This document shows positions 53,704 through 61,748 of a DNA stretch of 64,000 nucleotides, one piece after another (the first letter of the stretch is position 1; the number at the start of each line of letters is the position of its first letter). The DNA comes from CAIOZA01 sp964464375. GTDB lineage: Bacteria > Bacteroidota > Ignavibacteria > Kapaibacteriales > UBA2268. Both the position numbers and the translations under genes were made by a program. The stretch covers positions 81,010-145,009 of the forward strand of contig CAYXFU010000003.1 of the NCBI GenBank assembly GCA_964464375.1, written 5' to 3'. The notes beneath the pieces are model-generated. The model was not told where the DNA came from. It saw only the letters and a program-made list of their open reading frames with translations, and did not search any database.

Positions 53704-54153
53704 TTAGCTTAACGCGATCTCGATTTCCTTAGGCTTTTTTGGCTCTGTCTTTTCCAATGTAAGAGTAAGGAGACCATTATCAAACTTCGCTGTAACTGAA
53801 TCTGATTTAACCGTTTCGGGTAATTGGAAAGTGCGGGTGAAGGAACCGTAGGTTCTTTCGACCCTAATATAACTCTTGTCATTTGCTTTATCCTCTTCCT
53901 TTAATTCGTGTTTCTTTTCTCCCTTAATCATTAGTATCTTTTCTTCGTTTACTGTAACCTTGACGTCTTCTTTTGCTATACCCGGCAATTCGATATGGAA
54001 GAAGAGATTCTTCTCATCTTCTGATATATCAACTCTGGGTGCAAAGCTACCGTATTCGATATTGAAACCCTTGTCAAGGTCTCCAATAAAATTATTTACT
54101 TTTCTCATTGCAGTATCGAAACCGCGTATTGGATCAAATGTTATGATTGACAT
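53704..54153 (-). CDS. Hsp20/alpha-crystallin small heat shock protein
   Basis: The 149-residue protein has PRVDISEDEKNLFFHIELPGI, a GSFTRTFQLPETVKSD loop and NGLLTLTLEK. It differs from the other two copies mainly in the N-terminal arm and by a Lys-rich insertion in the middle strand. No CIRCE element is seen upstream. The gap to the next hsp20 holds an inverted repeat. Confidence 0.95.
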   Translation of the reverse strand: MSIITFDPIRGFDTAMRKVNNFIGDLDKGFNIEYGSFAPRVDISEDEKNLFFHIELPGIAKEDVKVTVNEEKILMIKGEKKHELKEEDKANDKSYIRVERTYGSFTRTFQLPETVKSDSVTAKFDNGLLTLTLEKTEPKKPKEIEIALS

Positions 54154-54203
54154 AATTGTACTCCATTAATATTTTTAAAAATTAATTATTTATCTAATTT
54201 CTA

Positions 54204-54299
54204 GTCATTCTGAGGGAGCGAAGCGACCGTGAGAATCCAGGCTGTTTTTTTAAAGTGAAAAATACAAATACATGGATTCTTCACTACGTTCCTAATGAC
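54204..54299. repeat. GTCATTCTGAGGG inverted repeat, copy 2
   Basis: GTCATTCTGAGGGAGCG and AATGAC ends with inner GAATCC/GGATTC. It matches 53407-53497 over most of its length, in the same orientation, between two hsp20 genes. Confidence 0.85.
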
Positions 54300-54308
54300 T
54301 AATCAGTA

Positions 54309-54740
54309 TTACGAAATAGTAACAACCATTTCTTTTGGTTTTGGCGGCTCAACCTTAGCGATTGTTAGTTCGAGCAGACCATTCTCAAATTTTGCTTGCA
54401 CGTTATCGGTTGCGATATTCTCCGGTAGTACGAATGTACGCTCAAATGAGCCGAATATACGTTCTGTCCTGTGGCTAGTGCTACTAACTCCGATAGACGA
54501 TTTTTTCTCTCCCTTGATGATTAACATATTCTCTTCATTGATGGTTATCTTCACATCTTCCTTGGACATACCGGGCAATTCAGCAATTATATAAACATTA
54601 GCTGAATCTTCTGAGATATCAACCCTGGGCTTGAAAGCACCCATTTCGAAGTTGATACCTTTTTCCAGTTCGCCCATTAGAAGGGACATTTTACGGGTAG
54701 TGTTCCCGAAGCTGCGGAATGGATCGATTTTTAATAACAT
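54309..54740 (-). CDS. Hsp20/alpha-crystallin small heat shock protein
   Basis: The 143-residue protein has PRVDISEDSANVYIIAELPGM, GSFERTFVLPENIATD and NGLLELTIAK. The start at 54740 follows AAAGGAG at seven bases; the longer frame to 54770 lacks such a site. It resembles the 53704-54153 copy more than the 52886-53323 copy. Tandem duplication is likely. Confidence 0.94.
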   Translation of the reverse strand: MLLKIDPFRSFGNTTRKMSLLMGELEKGINFEMGAFKPRVDISEDSANVYIIAELPGMSKEDVKITINEENMLIIKGEKKSSIGVSSTSHRTERIFGSFERTFVLPENIATDNVQAKFENGLLELTIAKVEPPKPKEMVVTIS

Positions 54741-54907
54741 AAGAACTCCTTTTAACAAATATTTTAACAAAATTTATAATTCAATTTCAAAGACAAAATA
54801 TATACTTTGAAAAAGTGTGCCAAACTAAAAAATCTGCCATTACGGCTGTGTGTAACGACATATCGGCAGTATGGGATTTTCTAAGCAGTCAGAATGTCAT
54901 AACCGCA

Positions 54908-54944
54908 ATGCAATAATGGCAGTGATTTACTGCCATTATTGCAT
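54908..54944. promoter_or_regulatory. Perfect 16-base palindrome between hsp20 and cysK
   Basis: ATGCAATAATGGCAGT pairs exactly with ACTGCCATTATTGCAT around GATTT. No U-run follows on either side, so it is more like an operator or folded RNA than a terminator. It is not the CIRCE heat-shock element. Confidence 0.6.
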
Positions 54945-55278
54945 AAGTAATTTATAATTTACTTTTTATTATCTTTTAATGATAGCTGTGATTTATGTTT
55001 CCATTGGTAAGTGCGAAATTTGTAGCTGATAAACTCCTCTTGGAATATCCAGGATATTGATGGATATACTGTTTATCGCAGGATACAAAGATTTCTTTCA
55101 GTCGTTTGTCCCGATAGTCATAATGTTTTCTAGACGTTTACTGCAATCCGCAAAATTCTGAACATTATTTGAAAAGAATTTATTTAACAATAAAGAATAT
55201 ACTTGAAACGTTTTAAAAACTAACTGGTTGAGATAATAAACTATTGTAAATTTCGATTAATTATTCTATATACTTTAA

Positions 55279-55309
55279 ACGCTCCTTTGACATGTCAGAG
55301 GTGCGTTTT
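55279..55309 (+). terminator. Terminator-like stem in the cysK leader
   Basis: AAACGCTCCT pairs with AGAGGTGCGTTT around TTGACATGTC, followed by six T residues. It lies about 50 bases before the cysK ATG. It could attenuate cysK or end an upstream small RNA. The gap 54945-55278 holds no gene. Confidence 0.55.
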
Positions 55310-55358
55310 TTGCTTTTTTTGGAAAATAATTATTTAATAATATATATAAGGAGATGCT

Positions 55359-56291
55359 ATGCGCATACATAATAACATAGGAGACCTTATCGGCAACACG
55401 CCTTTGGTCAAAATCAACAAACTTGCAAAGGGAGCTCCGGCTGAACTTGTGGCAAAGCTGGAGATGTTCAATCCATGTAGTTCCGTAAAAGACAGAATTG
55501 CATGGGCAATGATCTCTGATGCAGAAAAGCAGGGATTAATAAAGCAAGGAACGGTAATTATTGAACCAACAAGTGGCAACACTGGTATTGGTCTGGCTTT
55601 CACTTGTGCAGTGAAAGGTTACCAACTTATCTGCACAATGCCCGAAAGTATGAGTATCGAGCGTCGTAAAGTTATCAGACGCTTCGGTGCAGAGATAGTT
55701 CTTACTCCGGCTCCACTAGGAATGAATGGTGCAATTGCAAAGGCAAACGAACTAGCAGCAACATTCGAAAGTGTATATATTCCACAGCAGTTCAAGAATC
55801 TGTCCAATCCGGAGATTCACCGCAAAACTACAGCGGAAGAAATCTGGAATGATACTGATGGTAAAATAGATATATTCATCGCAGGAGTAGGCACAGGTGG
55901 TACTATCACAGGCGTTTCCGAAGTACTTAAAGCAAGAAAGCCTTCATTGAAGTCTATCGCAGTCGAGCCATTTGAATCACAGATACTTGCAGGCGGTACT
56001 CATTCACCGCATAAAATACAGGGAATCGGAGCAGGTTTTATACCGGATATCCTTAACACAGGAATCATAGATGAAATCATTCCAGTAGCCAGTACAGATG
56101 CAATCCAGACAGCCAAAAGAGCTATCCGCGAGGAAGGACTACTAATTGGAATATCATGCGGTGCTGTTCTTTATGCGGCGATTCAGGTAGCAAACAGACC
56201 GGAGAATGCCGGCAAACTAATCGTATGCGTTCTGCCTGATACAGCTGAGAGGTACCTGAGCACTGATCTGTTTTCAGATATTGAAGCATAG
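55359..56291 (+). CDS. cysK: Cysteine synthase A
   Basis: The 310-residue PLP enzyme has the lysine in SSVKDR (Lys44), EPTSGNTGIG, and GVGTGGTITG for phosphate binding. It replaces the acetyl group of O-acetylserine with sulfide to form cysteine in the cytoplasm. AAGGAG stands before the ATG. It precedes the serine acetyltransferase gene by eight bases, so the two cysteine steps are one operon. Confidence 0.95.
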   Translation: MRIHNNIGDLIGNTPLVKINKLAKGAPAELVAKLEMFNPCSSVKDRIAWAMISDAEKQGLIKQGTVIIEPTSGNTGIGLAFTCAVKGYQLICTMPESMSIERRKVIRRFGAEIVLTPAPLGMNGAIAKANELAATFESVYIPQQFKNLSNPEIHRKTTAEEIWNDTDGKIDIFIAGVGTGGTITGVSEVLKARKPSLKSIAVEPFESQILAGGTHSPHKIQGIGAGFIPDILNTGIIDEIIPVASTDAIQTAKRAIREEGLLIGISCGAVLYAAIQVANRPENAGKLIVCVLPDTAERYLSTDLFSDIEA

Positions 56292-56299
56292 GATTAACA

Positions 56300-57151
56300 A
56301 TGTTAAAAAATGAATTTGATAAATTAGTTGAAGAGCTTAGCCGGAAAGAAGAACATCCGTTTCTGAACAGGAGATCCGCCAGCGATAAGCCAATGCCTGA
56401 TATCAATATCCTGAATGAGATAATCGCAAGGATTAAGAAGGTTCTGTTCCCGGGATTTTGGGGATACACCGAGATTAATCCTCATTCGATCCAATATTAC
56501 ATTGGTGCAAATCTGGACATGATCCAACGTATGCTTTCCGAGCAGATTAAGCGAGGATTTTGCTTCAGCTGTATAGAAAAAGATCCAAAGTGCAAGGAGT
56601 GTGAGACAAATTCAAGGGATATTTGCAATGGCTTCCTGAATGAGATCCCAAAGCTGAAGAAGCTGATTATCGGTGACATTACTGCCGCCTTCGATGGCGA
56701 TCCGGCGGCAAAGAATTACGAAGAAGTTCTCTACTGTTATCCGGGGATAATAGCATTGACATATCACAGGATTGCTCACGAGTTATCACTTCTTGATGTC
56801 CCGATTATCCCGAGGATGATCAACGAAATAGCTCATTCGCTTACAGGGATTGACATTCATCCAGGTGCATCGATTGGAGAATCCTTCTTTATAGATCACG
56901 GAACTGGTGTTGTTATTGGAGAAACCTGCATAATCGGAAACAACGTCAGGCTTTATCAGGGGGTTACTTTGGGAGCCAAAAAATTTCCGCTCGATGAGAA
57001 TGGACAACCGATCAAAGGATTGCCACGCCATCCCGAGATTGGCAACAATGTCGTTATCTATGCAAACGCAACGATTCTGGGAAGAATAAAGATTCCCGAT
57101 GACTCTGTTGTTAAAGGTAATTCATGGATTACAAGTGTTGAAGATATTTAA
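56300..57151 (+). CDS. cysE: Serine O-acetyltransferase (long plant/EpsC-like type)
   Basis: The 283-residue protein has a long N-terminal helical domain with a Cys cluster (CFSCIEKDPKCKECETNSRDIC), then the left-handed beta-helix with FFIDHGTGVVIGETCIIGNNVRLYQGVTLGAKKFP and PRHPEIGNNVVIYANATILG. This is the acetyl-CoA binding repeat domain. It acetylates serine for cysteine synthesis and normally binds CysK. The Cys cluster may bind metal, which is unusual; its role is unknown. Confidence 0.92.
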   Translation: MLKNEFDKLVEELSRKEEHPFLNRRSASDKPMPDINILNEIIARIKKVLFPGFWGYTEINPHSIQYYIGANLDMIQRMLSEQIKRGFCFSCIEKDPKCKECETNSRDICNGFLNEIPKLKKLIIGDITAAFDGDPAAKNYEEVLYCYPGIIALTYHRIAHELSLLDVPIIPRMINEIAHSLTGIDIHPGASIGESFFIDHGTGVVIGETCIIGNNVRLYQGVTLGAKKFPLDENGQPIKGLPRHPEIGNNVVIYANATILGRIKIPDDSVVKGNSWITSVEDI

Positions 57152-57157
57152 TAACAG

Positions 57158-57421
57158 GGTCAATCAAGGATGATTGACCTACCTAATACACTGAAGGACA
57201 AGCATCCTTGCTTGTCGGAATATAAATTGTGATTCAGAAAGGACACGGCTCGCCGTGTCCCTACTAATACAGAACACATTAGCAACTTGTTCCAAAGATC
57301 CCTCTTGGGAATAAGAATTTATATTCCAAAGCGGGAGCTTTGGAATTAGAAGAATACATTGGTCAATCAAGGATGATTGACCTACCTAATACATCGTAGG
57401 ACATGCATCCTTGCTTGTCCT
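57158..57421. repeat. Cluster of palindromes after the cysteine operon
   Basis: Six hairpins occur in 264 bases: GGTCAATCA/TGATTGACC (57158-57179) and AGGACAAGCA/TGCTTGTC (57195-57216), GGACACGGC/GCCGTGTCC (57241-57260), TTCCAAAG/CTTTGGAA (57325-57346), and a second copy of the first pair at 57361-57382 and 57399-57421. No gene is present. Confidence 0.88.
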
Positions 57422-57445
57422 GCAATAAATATCTTAGAATTTGAT

Positions 57446-58900
57446 TTAGAATGGTAATATCTGCTCGCTGCCTGCAAAGTTATTGTCGCGCGGGATGTGA
57501 ATTGAAATTGTTGTACCTTCTCCAACTTTTGAATCAACAACTATTTTACCTTGTAGTAAATCGACATATCGTTTGATTATTGTTAATCCTAGGCCATTCC
57601 CTTCGGCTGAGATAACATTAGATCCTCGATAAAATGATTCGTAAATGTGTGGCAAATCTTTTTCCGGAATACCATAGCCATTATCTTTCACTTCAATCAC
57701 CAGGAAATTACCACTTTCTAGAACAGCAATTGTTATGCTAGAGTCAACCTGTGAGTATTTGATTGCATTTGAGAGAAGTCCATTGACAATACCAGACAAT
57801 AGGTTTGGATCAGTTTTGAAATAAAGGCTTTGCTGTTCGGATATAAACTCAAATGTATGATTACGCTTATCTAAATCCTTGACCCTTAGCGATATATTTT
57901 TGCAGAAATCTACAACCTCAAGTGTCGAAAAGCGTACTGCATGTCTTGTAAGATCATTCCTATTGATTACGAGGACATCGTCGAGAAGCTTAATCATACT
58001 GTCGACAGCTGTTTGAATCTGTTGAAGTTGTTTATCAAAACCTTCAGCCATACCTTTTTCATAGAACTTCTGAAGTAGGTAAGTTGAGGACATAATAACA
58101 GTCAATGGAGTCCTGTACTCATGCGAAACAGTTGTAACAAAATTAGATTTCATTAGATTGAGATCTTTTTCATAGAGTAGTGCCTGTGCCATCTCCTCTT
58201 GTGCATCACGAAGTTGATCCTCGGTGATGCGCCTTACGTCGATTTCATTGTGGAGATCCTCTTGAATCAATTCAAGTCGTTCGAGCATCTCATTAAAAGC
58301 CTTGCTAAGTTTTCCGAATTCGTCTGTAGAAGAATATTCAATTCTTTGATTCAGATTTCCGATTGAAATATTATCAATAACTTTGATAAATTCCTTAATA
58401 GGTCTTGTTATATAGTTACTTAATATCATTATTATAAATAAAAAGAACACAACGAACAATGCACCTATCAGATAAATAGTAATCTTCAAAGTGCTGAGAC
58501 TATCCATGAATTCATTTGCAGACAAAGCAAAATAAAGATGCCCTACTGTGAGATTATCGTGTTTGATGGGCATATAGATTCGAACAGCCTGCCCATCTAT
58601 TGATGCACGATTCTTTTTACCATTATTGATTTTATAGTTTAGAATATTGGCTCTATCCGGATTAGCTTCTGCTATCACCATGTCCTGTGTGTCAGTAACT
58701 AATATATACTCAATATCCGAGTTCAGTTTTACTATTCTGAGCTCCTCATTAATTCTTTCTCTGCTGTTGCTGTAAATATCTTCGCCCAGATGATAAGAAA
58801 CACTCATTCCGATAGCATTTGCTTTTTCGTACAATTTATTAACCGAATAAGCTTCGAATCGATTTAAAATTGATATTCCTATTAGTCCGGAACATAGCAT
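57446..58900 (-). CDS. Membrane sensor histidine kinase
   Basis: The 484-residue protein has two membrane segments flanking a periplasmic domain of about 120 residues, then a HAMP domain (about 170-225), a coiled coil and the HisKA domain with VSHEYRTPLTVIMSS (His260). The ATPase part has NALLSNAIKYS-like, DNGYGIPEKDLPHIY and GNGLGLTIIKRYV boxes. No response regulator gene is adjacent, so its partner is unknown. Its own signal cannot be told. It is convergent with the cysteine operon. Confidence 0.93.
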   Translation of the reverse strand: MLCSGLIGISILNRFEAYSVNKLYEKANAIGMSVSYHLGEDIYSNSRERINEELRIVKLNSDIEYILVTDTQDMVIAEANPDRANILNYKINNGKKNRASIDGQAVRIYMPIKHDNLTVGHLYFALSANEFMDSLSTLKITIYLIGALFVVFFLFIIMILSNYITRPIKEFIKVIDNISIGNLNQRIEYSSTDEFGKLSKAFNEMLERLELIQEDLHNEIDVRRITEDQLRDAQEEMAQALLYEKDLNLMKSNFVTTVSHEYRTPLTVIMSSTYLLQKFYEKGMAEGFDKQLQQIQTAVDSMIKLLDDVLVINRNDLTRHAVRFSTLEVVDFCKNISLRVKDLDKRNHTFEFISEQQSLYFKTDPNLLSGIVNGLLSNAIKYSQVDSSITIAVLESGNFLVIEVKDNGYGIPEKDLPHIYESFYRGSNVISAEGNGLGLTIIKRYVDLLQGKIVVDSKVGEGTTISIHIPRDNNFAGSEQILPF

Positions 58901-59312
58901 TAGAATTGTACCAAAAGAAATAAATAATTTCCTTCGGAAAGGGAGATTCCTATATTTTAACCGATATTTGTGTAATAAATTAATGTTATGCTGATCTTAA
59001 TTTATAAAATAGTAGTAATCGGAGAATTTAGAATTTTCTTTAAGTATATTTTCTGTTCCGGTGGGACTTTACTACATTACTTTTTTGAGTTTTTGGTAGT
59101 GAAATGGGTTTAATTCAAATCCCAACGATTGAAGAATAAAGTTTAATTGCATTTCTTTAAGTGCTATTATACTGGGGACTGTGGATTAAAAATCAATTCC
59201 GTTAGATAGTTCTTGTCCTTTTAATAATATTTTTTGTTTAAATTGATAACTATGTTTATATTGCTTATCAATTAAAGCATCATATTATTAACCACCTTTT
59301 ATCGGGGGTTTT
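58901..59312. other. Divergent promoter region between the kinase and the broken lipoprotein gene
   Basis: AT-rich with no gene. GGGGG at 59304-59308 precedes the ATG at 59313 by four bases and may be its ribosome-binding site. Confidence 0.45.
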
Positions 59313-60586
59313 ATGAAAAAATATTTTTCAACTTTCTTCTGCTTATTTTACTACTAGTTTCGGCGAGGCTGATTACCGGCTGTTCGAAGGATACAGTGGT
59401 AAATCCCGGAAATACGGATACCACATCCACTAATTCGATAAATATCACATGGGATAATTCTAATGTGGTTTTCGCAGATAACGAAAACTCTGACATAGTT
59501 CTATTCGACACAACATCGAGCGTTATCCACTTCAAAGGAACCAGTACTAAAGCTAAATCCCTGAAGGCAGACGACAACTTTGTTATAAATAAATGGGAAT
59601 ACTATAAGGTTGTAAAGACAGTTAATCAGGGTAGCGAAGTTCTAATTACTGTTGGACCAGCCAATCTGACAGATGTAGCTAAGGACGCTAACCTCACTTG
59701 GAATCAGTATGTAAACTTTGATAAACAGGAAATTCTAAACGGCATCAAAGCAATCCCCGGCAGTCAGATTCAAGTGGTAACTACTGACAGTGTCGGCTAT
59801 TCAGCACGTGTTGGCTCTTACCTTTATAGCATCGGGCTCAAACTGCTCAGCGGAAAAGTAAGGATAAATATTACTTGCGAAAAAATCATCTTAGACACTA
59901 AGGTTGCTAAACTAACTCTAATTGGCGAGGTTAGGAATTTTAGAACAAGGGGCAAAATAGAAGTTGTAAACCATCAGCTTATGATGTATGATTCACAGAG
60001 TGACTATCTCGAAGGCGAATTCGATTTGAAGGCTGTTGCAGCTGGATCGGGTAGTGATTTAAAGATAGAAGTACCTCTTCGATTATTCAGATTTCCAATC
60101 GCTGGTATTCCAATCTTGTTCTTCGACGTTAGATGCTTAGTGGTTATGAATGCACTACTTCCGGCAGGAGCCTCCACACTACTGGATTATAAATTCAAAT
60201 TTGTTGTCGATGAAGGCTTTCAATACGATGTTCAAAGCAAGAAATGCACACCCAGTGCAAATGTAAGAACGTATGAGATGAAAGAAAACTCTAAACCTCA
60301 GTCCGGAGCCGCCGGAGCGATGGCTATGTCTTGGGGACTTGCCGTACCACGCTTCGAGATAAGACTTGGTCTTCCATCTGTTTATAATACAACCATAGGC
60401 TGGGTACATTCAGCATATTTAATTGGCGGTGATTACACTTTCACTCCACCCTGCCAGCAATCCAAAGCAAGATTCATCGGTGCTTACGGTTGGTCATTGG
60501 GTGCATTCGGATTGAGTGTAGCAAGCGGTACAGGTAACCTTTGGGATTATGAGAAAGTATTCCTGAAAGCTGGAGACTGCCCTTAA
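59313..60586 (+). CDS. Lipoprotein of unknown function with a frameshifted signal peptide
   Basis: From 59396 the frame reads on to 60586. Upstream in the same frame is a good lipoprotein signal peptide (FLLLILLLVSARLITGC) without any start codon. The ATG at 59313 is in a different frame; six A residues (59316-59321) stand where seven would join them as M-K-K-I-F-F-N-F. One base is missing in an A-run, either by error, by slippage or by phase variation. The mature protein is beta-rich and unrecognised. The frame from GTG 59396 alone would lack the signal. Confidence 0.7.
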
Positions 60587-60661
60587 GTTAATTAATAATT
60601 GAGAATTAATAATTAATAATAATACAGGAAAAATCTGAGATGCAGGGGCGTTTATAATGCC

Positions 60662-60688
60662 AAAGGGTTGTCTAAAAAGCAATCCTTT
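60662..60688. terminator. Bidirectional terminator
   Basis: AAAGGGTTG pairs with CAATCCTTT around 9 bases; T residues follow on the plus strand. It ends the lipoprotein and the glycosyltransferase-like transcripts. Confidence 0.75.
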
Positions 60689-60692
60689 TGCA

Positions 60693-61706
60693 TTATTCAA
60701 GTGCTCCTAAAAGCTTTTTTACCATTTGTTCGGATTTATAGCACTCTAACTTGTCTTCGGGATATTTAGCCACTTGTTTATAGAAATCGAAATCATTGAC
60801 TAATTGTTTACCCAACTCAATAGCTTTATCTATCTGGAATTCGTCTTCCAGACAGGTAGCTGGGAACAGCAGACTCGCATGACCTGTCGCTTTAGTTGTA
60901 ATTATAGGTATTTGAAGAACAGCGGCATCCAACACAAACCTTCCCCATGTATATCTCGGATCAAGATTTAACCATATATAAGAAGAATTATTCATTCGGA
61001 AGAACTCTGAGATAGGCAATAATTCCCTGACGGACATACTCTCGTCGCTATGATACTCCTTGGCTTTCTGCAAAAGATATTTTTTATGAATAGATCTGTT
61101 TTCAATATGCTGAAGAAGATTTTTGGGCTTACGGCTAATCTCCTGCTCATAAGTAACATAAGGCAAACCAATTCCTTTAGCGGCTAAAACATCGTTGATC
61201 CTCGTTAATGCAAGCGGACAAACAAAAATTTCCTTCTTTCTTTTTTCATAAGGAATTCTCAATTTTGAGATTAAATCAACCGGATAGGGCATTCCAATAT
61301 ACTCTACCTTGGTTTTTGTTAGATTCCGGAAAAATGAAACAGAATTGATGTTGATACAATTCACCAGATCGGAGTTAGCAAATAATTTCAGAATAGCTAG
61401 ATTCGGAGTTAAATAATCGCTGGCAGAACCTTCAATCAACGTAACCCAGGTTAGTTTTTCAGGTCTGTTCTCAGCAAGATAGATGCTTCTAGCCAGCTCT
61501 TTACCCAAATTTGAATTACAAATAATCAGATCATAATTCTTCAAATCACGAGGCATTGTTTGAAGAATCGGTTGATATACCCCATCGAAAGCATAGACCC
61601 ATGTTTCAATTCCGGTTAAGAAAGTTTGATCTATAGGTCTTGACTTTGCAGTCCACTTCTTTGTATCACCACCCAGCACAAGAACTCTGGGATCTGAAAA
61701 TTTCAT
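60693..61706 (-). CDS. Glycosyltransferase-like protein
   Basis: The 337-residue protein lacks a clear family motif but has a GT-B-like architecture: an N-terminal Rossmann half (LVLGGDTKKWT, DLIICNSNLG) and a C-terminal half with RFVLDAAVLQIPIITTKATGH, resembling the nucleotide-sugar site of GT4 enzymes. A VEYIGMPYPVDLISKL linker fits this fold. I call it only glycosyltransferase-like. ATG 61706 is preferred to TTG 61715. It follows the T9SS protein gene by 42 bases on the same strand. Confidence 0.68.
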   Translation of the reverse strand: MKFSDPRVLVLGGDTKKWTAKSRPIDQTFLTGIETWVYAFDGVYQPILQTMPRDLKNYDLIICNSNLGKELARSIYLAENRPEKLTWVTLIEGSASDYLTPNLAILKLFANSDLVNCININSVSFFRNLTKTKVEYIGMPYPVDLISKLRIPYEKRKKEIFVCPLALTRINDVLAAKGIGLPYVTYEQEISRKPKNLLQHIENRSIHKKYLLQKAKEYHSDESMSVRELLPISEFFRMNNSSYIWLNLDPRYTWGRFVLDAAVLQIPIITTKATGHASLLFPATCLEDEFQIDKAIELGKQLVNDFDFYKQVAKYPEDKLECYKSEQMVKKLLGALE

Positions 61707-61748
61707 ATTATCCAATAATTATTACATTATACTGAATGCTCTTGACGA

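Noticed and set aside
54908..54944. CIRCE heat-shock operator before the hsp20 genes
   Set aside because: The CIRCE arms TTAGCACTC/GAGTGCTAA are not present; this palindrome has different arms and spacing.
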